Source: Cacajao melanocephalus
Taxonomy: Eukaryota > Chordata > Mammalia > Primates > Pitheciidae
Reading direction: 5' to 3'
DNA length: 64,000 nucleotides
Assembly (NCBI GenBank): GCA_963573385.1
Contig: CAUYLG010070477.1
Span: 1 to 64,000 of the forward strand
Part shown: in pieces, positions 63,746-64,000 of the stretch
How positions within the stretch are numbered: position 1 is the first letter of the stretch
Layout of the letters: every line of letters begins with the position of its first letter
Notes under the pieces: generated by a model
The model's database searches: none
What the model saw: the letters and a program-made list of their open reading frames with translations, nothing else
What the model was told of the DNA's origin: nothing
Program-made: the position numbers and the translations under genes

Positions 63746-64000
63746 TTTTTTGAGACAGCCTCACACTGTCACCTGGGCTGGAGTGCAGTGGTGCAATCTC
63801 GGCTCACTGGAACCTCTGCCTCCCAGGTTCAAGCAATTCTCCTGCCTCAGCCTCCTGAGGAGCTAGGATTACAGGCGCCTGCCACCACACCAGCTAATTT
63901 TTTGTATTTTTAGTAGAGATGGGGTTTCACCATGTTGGCCAGGCTGGTTTCGAACTCCTGACCTCGTGATTTGCCTGCCGCAGCCTCACAAAGTGCTGGG
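63746..64000 (-). mobile_element. Alu, antisense, cut by window end
   Basis: Poly-T, then gagacagcctcacactgtca and on to cctcacaaagtgctggg at the edge. Confidence 0.92.

Overview
This 64-kb window is nuclear genomic DNA from a higher primate (human or a close relative). The evidence is about 28 Alu copies, young L1PA/L1PB-type LINEs, MaLR/THE1-type LTRs, a 7SL RNA retrocopy, GT-AG introns and an AT-rich background. Gene order matches human chromosome 7q21.13 as I recall it (CFAP69, then FAM237B, with GTPBP10 expected beyond the right edge). I cannot tell human from another catarrhine by sight.

Bases 243-35822 (+ strand) hold the 3' part of CFAP69, a ciliary and sperm-flagellum protein. I placed 17 consecutive coding exons. 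All have AG/GT borders, all phases join, there are no internal stops, and the last ends in TAA at 35820-35822. Together they encode 763 residues, about the last four fifths of the protein. The introns are filled with repeats: L2, MIR, L1 (including a twin-primed L1 at 9122-11231 and a large antisense L1 at 26938-29235), a Tigger DNA transposon with two Alus inside it, an LTR and many Alus.

Bases 35823-44600 are intergenic. They contain an old L1 3' end and a younger L1 3' end that carries a full-length 7SL RNA pseudogene. FAM237B lies at 44623-45039 (- strand): a single coding exon for a small secreted peptide precursor with a signal peptide, a conserved Cys pair and a GRR amidation/processing site. 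A CpG island at about 46200-46760 lies 1.2-1.7 kb upstream of it and may be its promoter.

Bases 47000-64000 are gene-free as far as I can see. They consist of a long, broken L1M element with nested Alus, an hAT element with an intact 8-bp target duplication, several LTR fragments and Alus, the last cut by the window end.

I found no new gene system, CRISPR, operon or functional RNA gene. The most unusual items are small retrotransposition products: a 5' tRNA-Gln half flanked by target duplications (tailless retropseudogene type), an Alu whose 5' half is inverted in place, and a foreign L1 patch inside an L1. One 80-base stretch looks like a base-calling or assembly problem.
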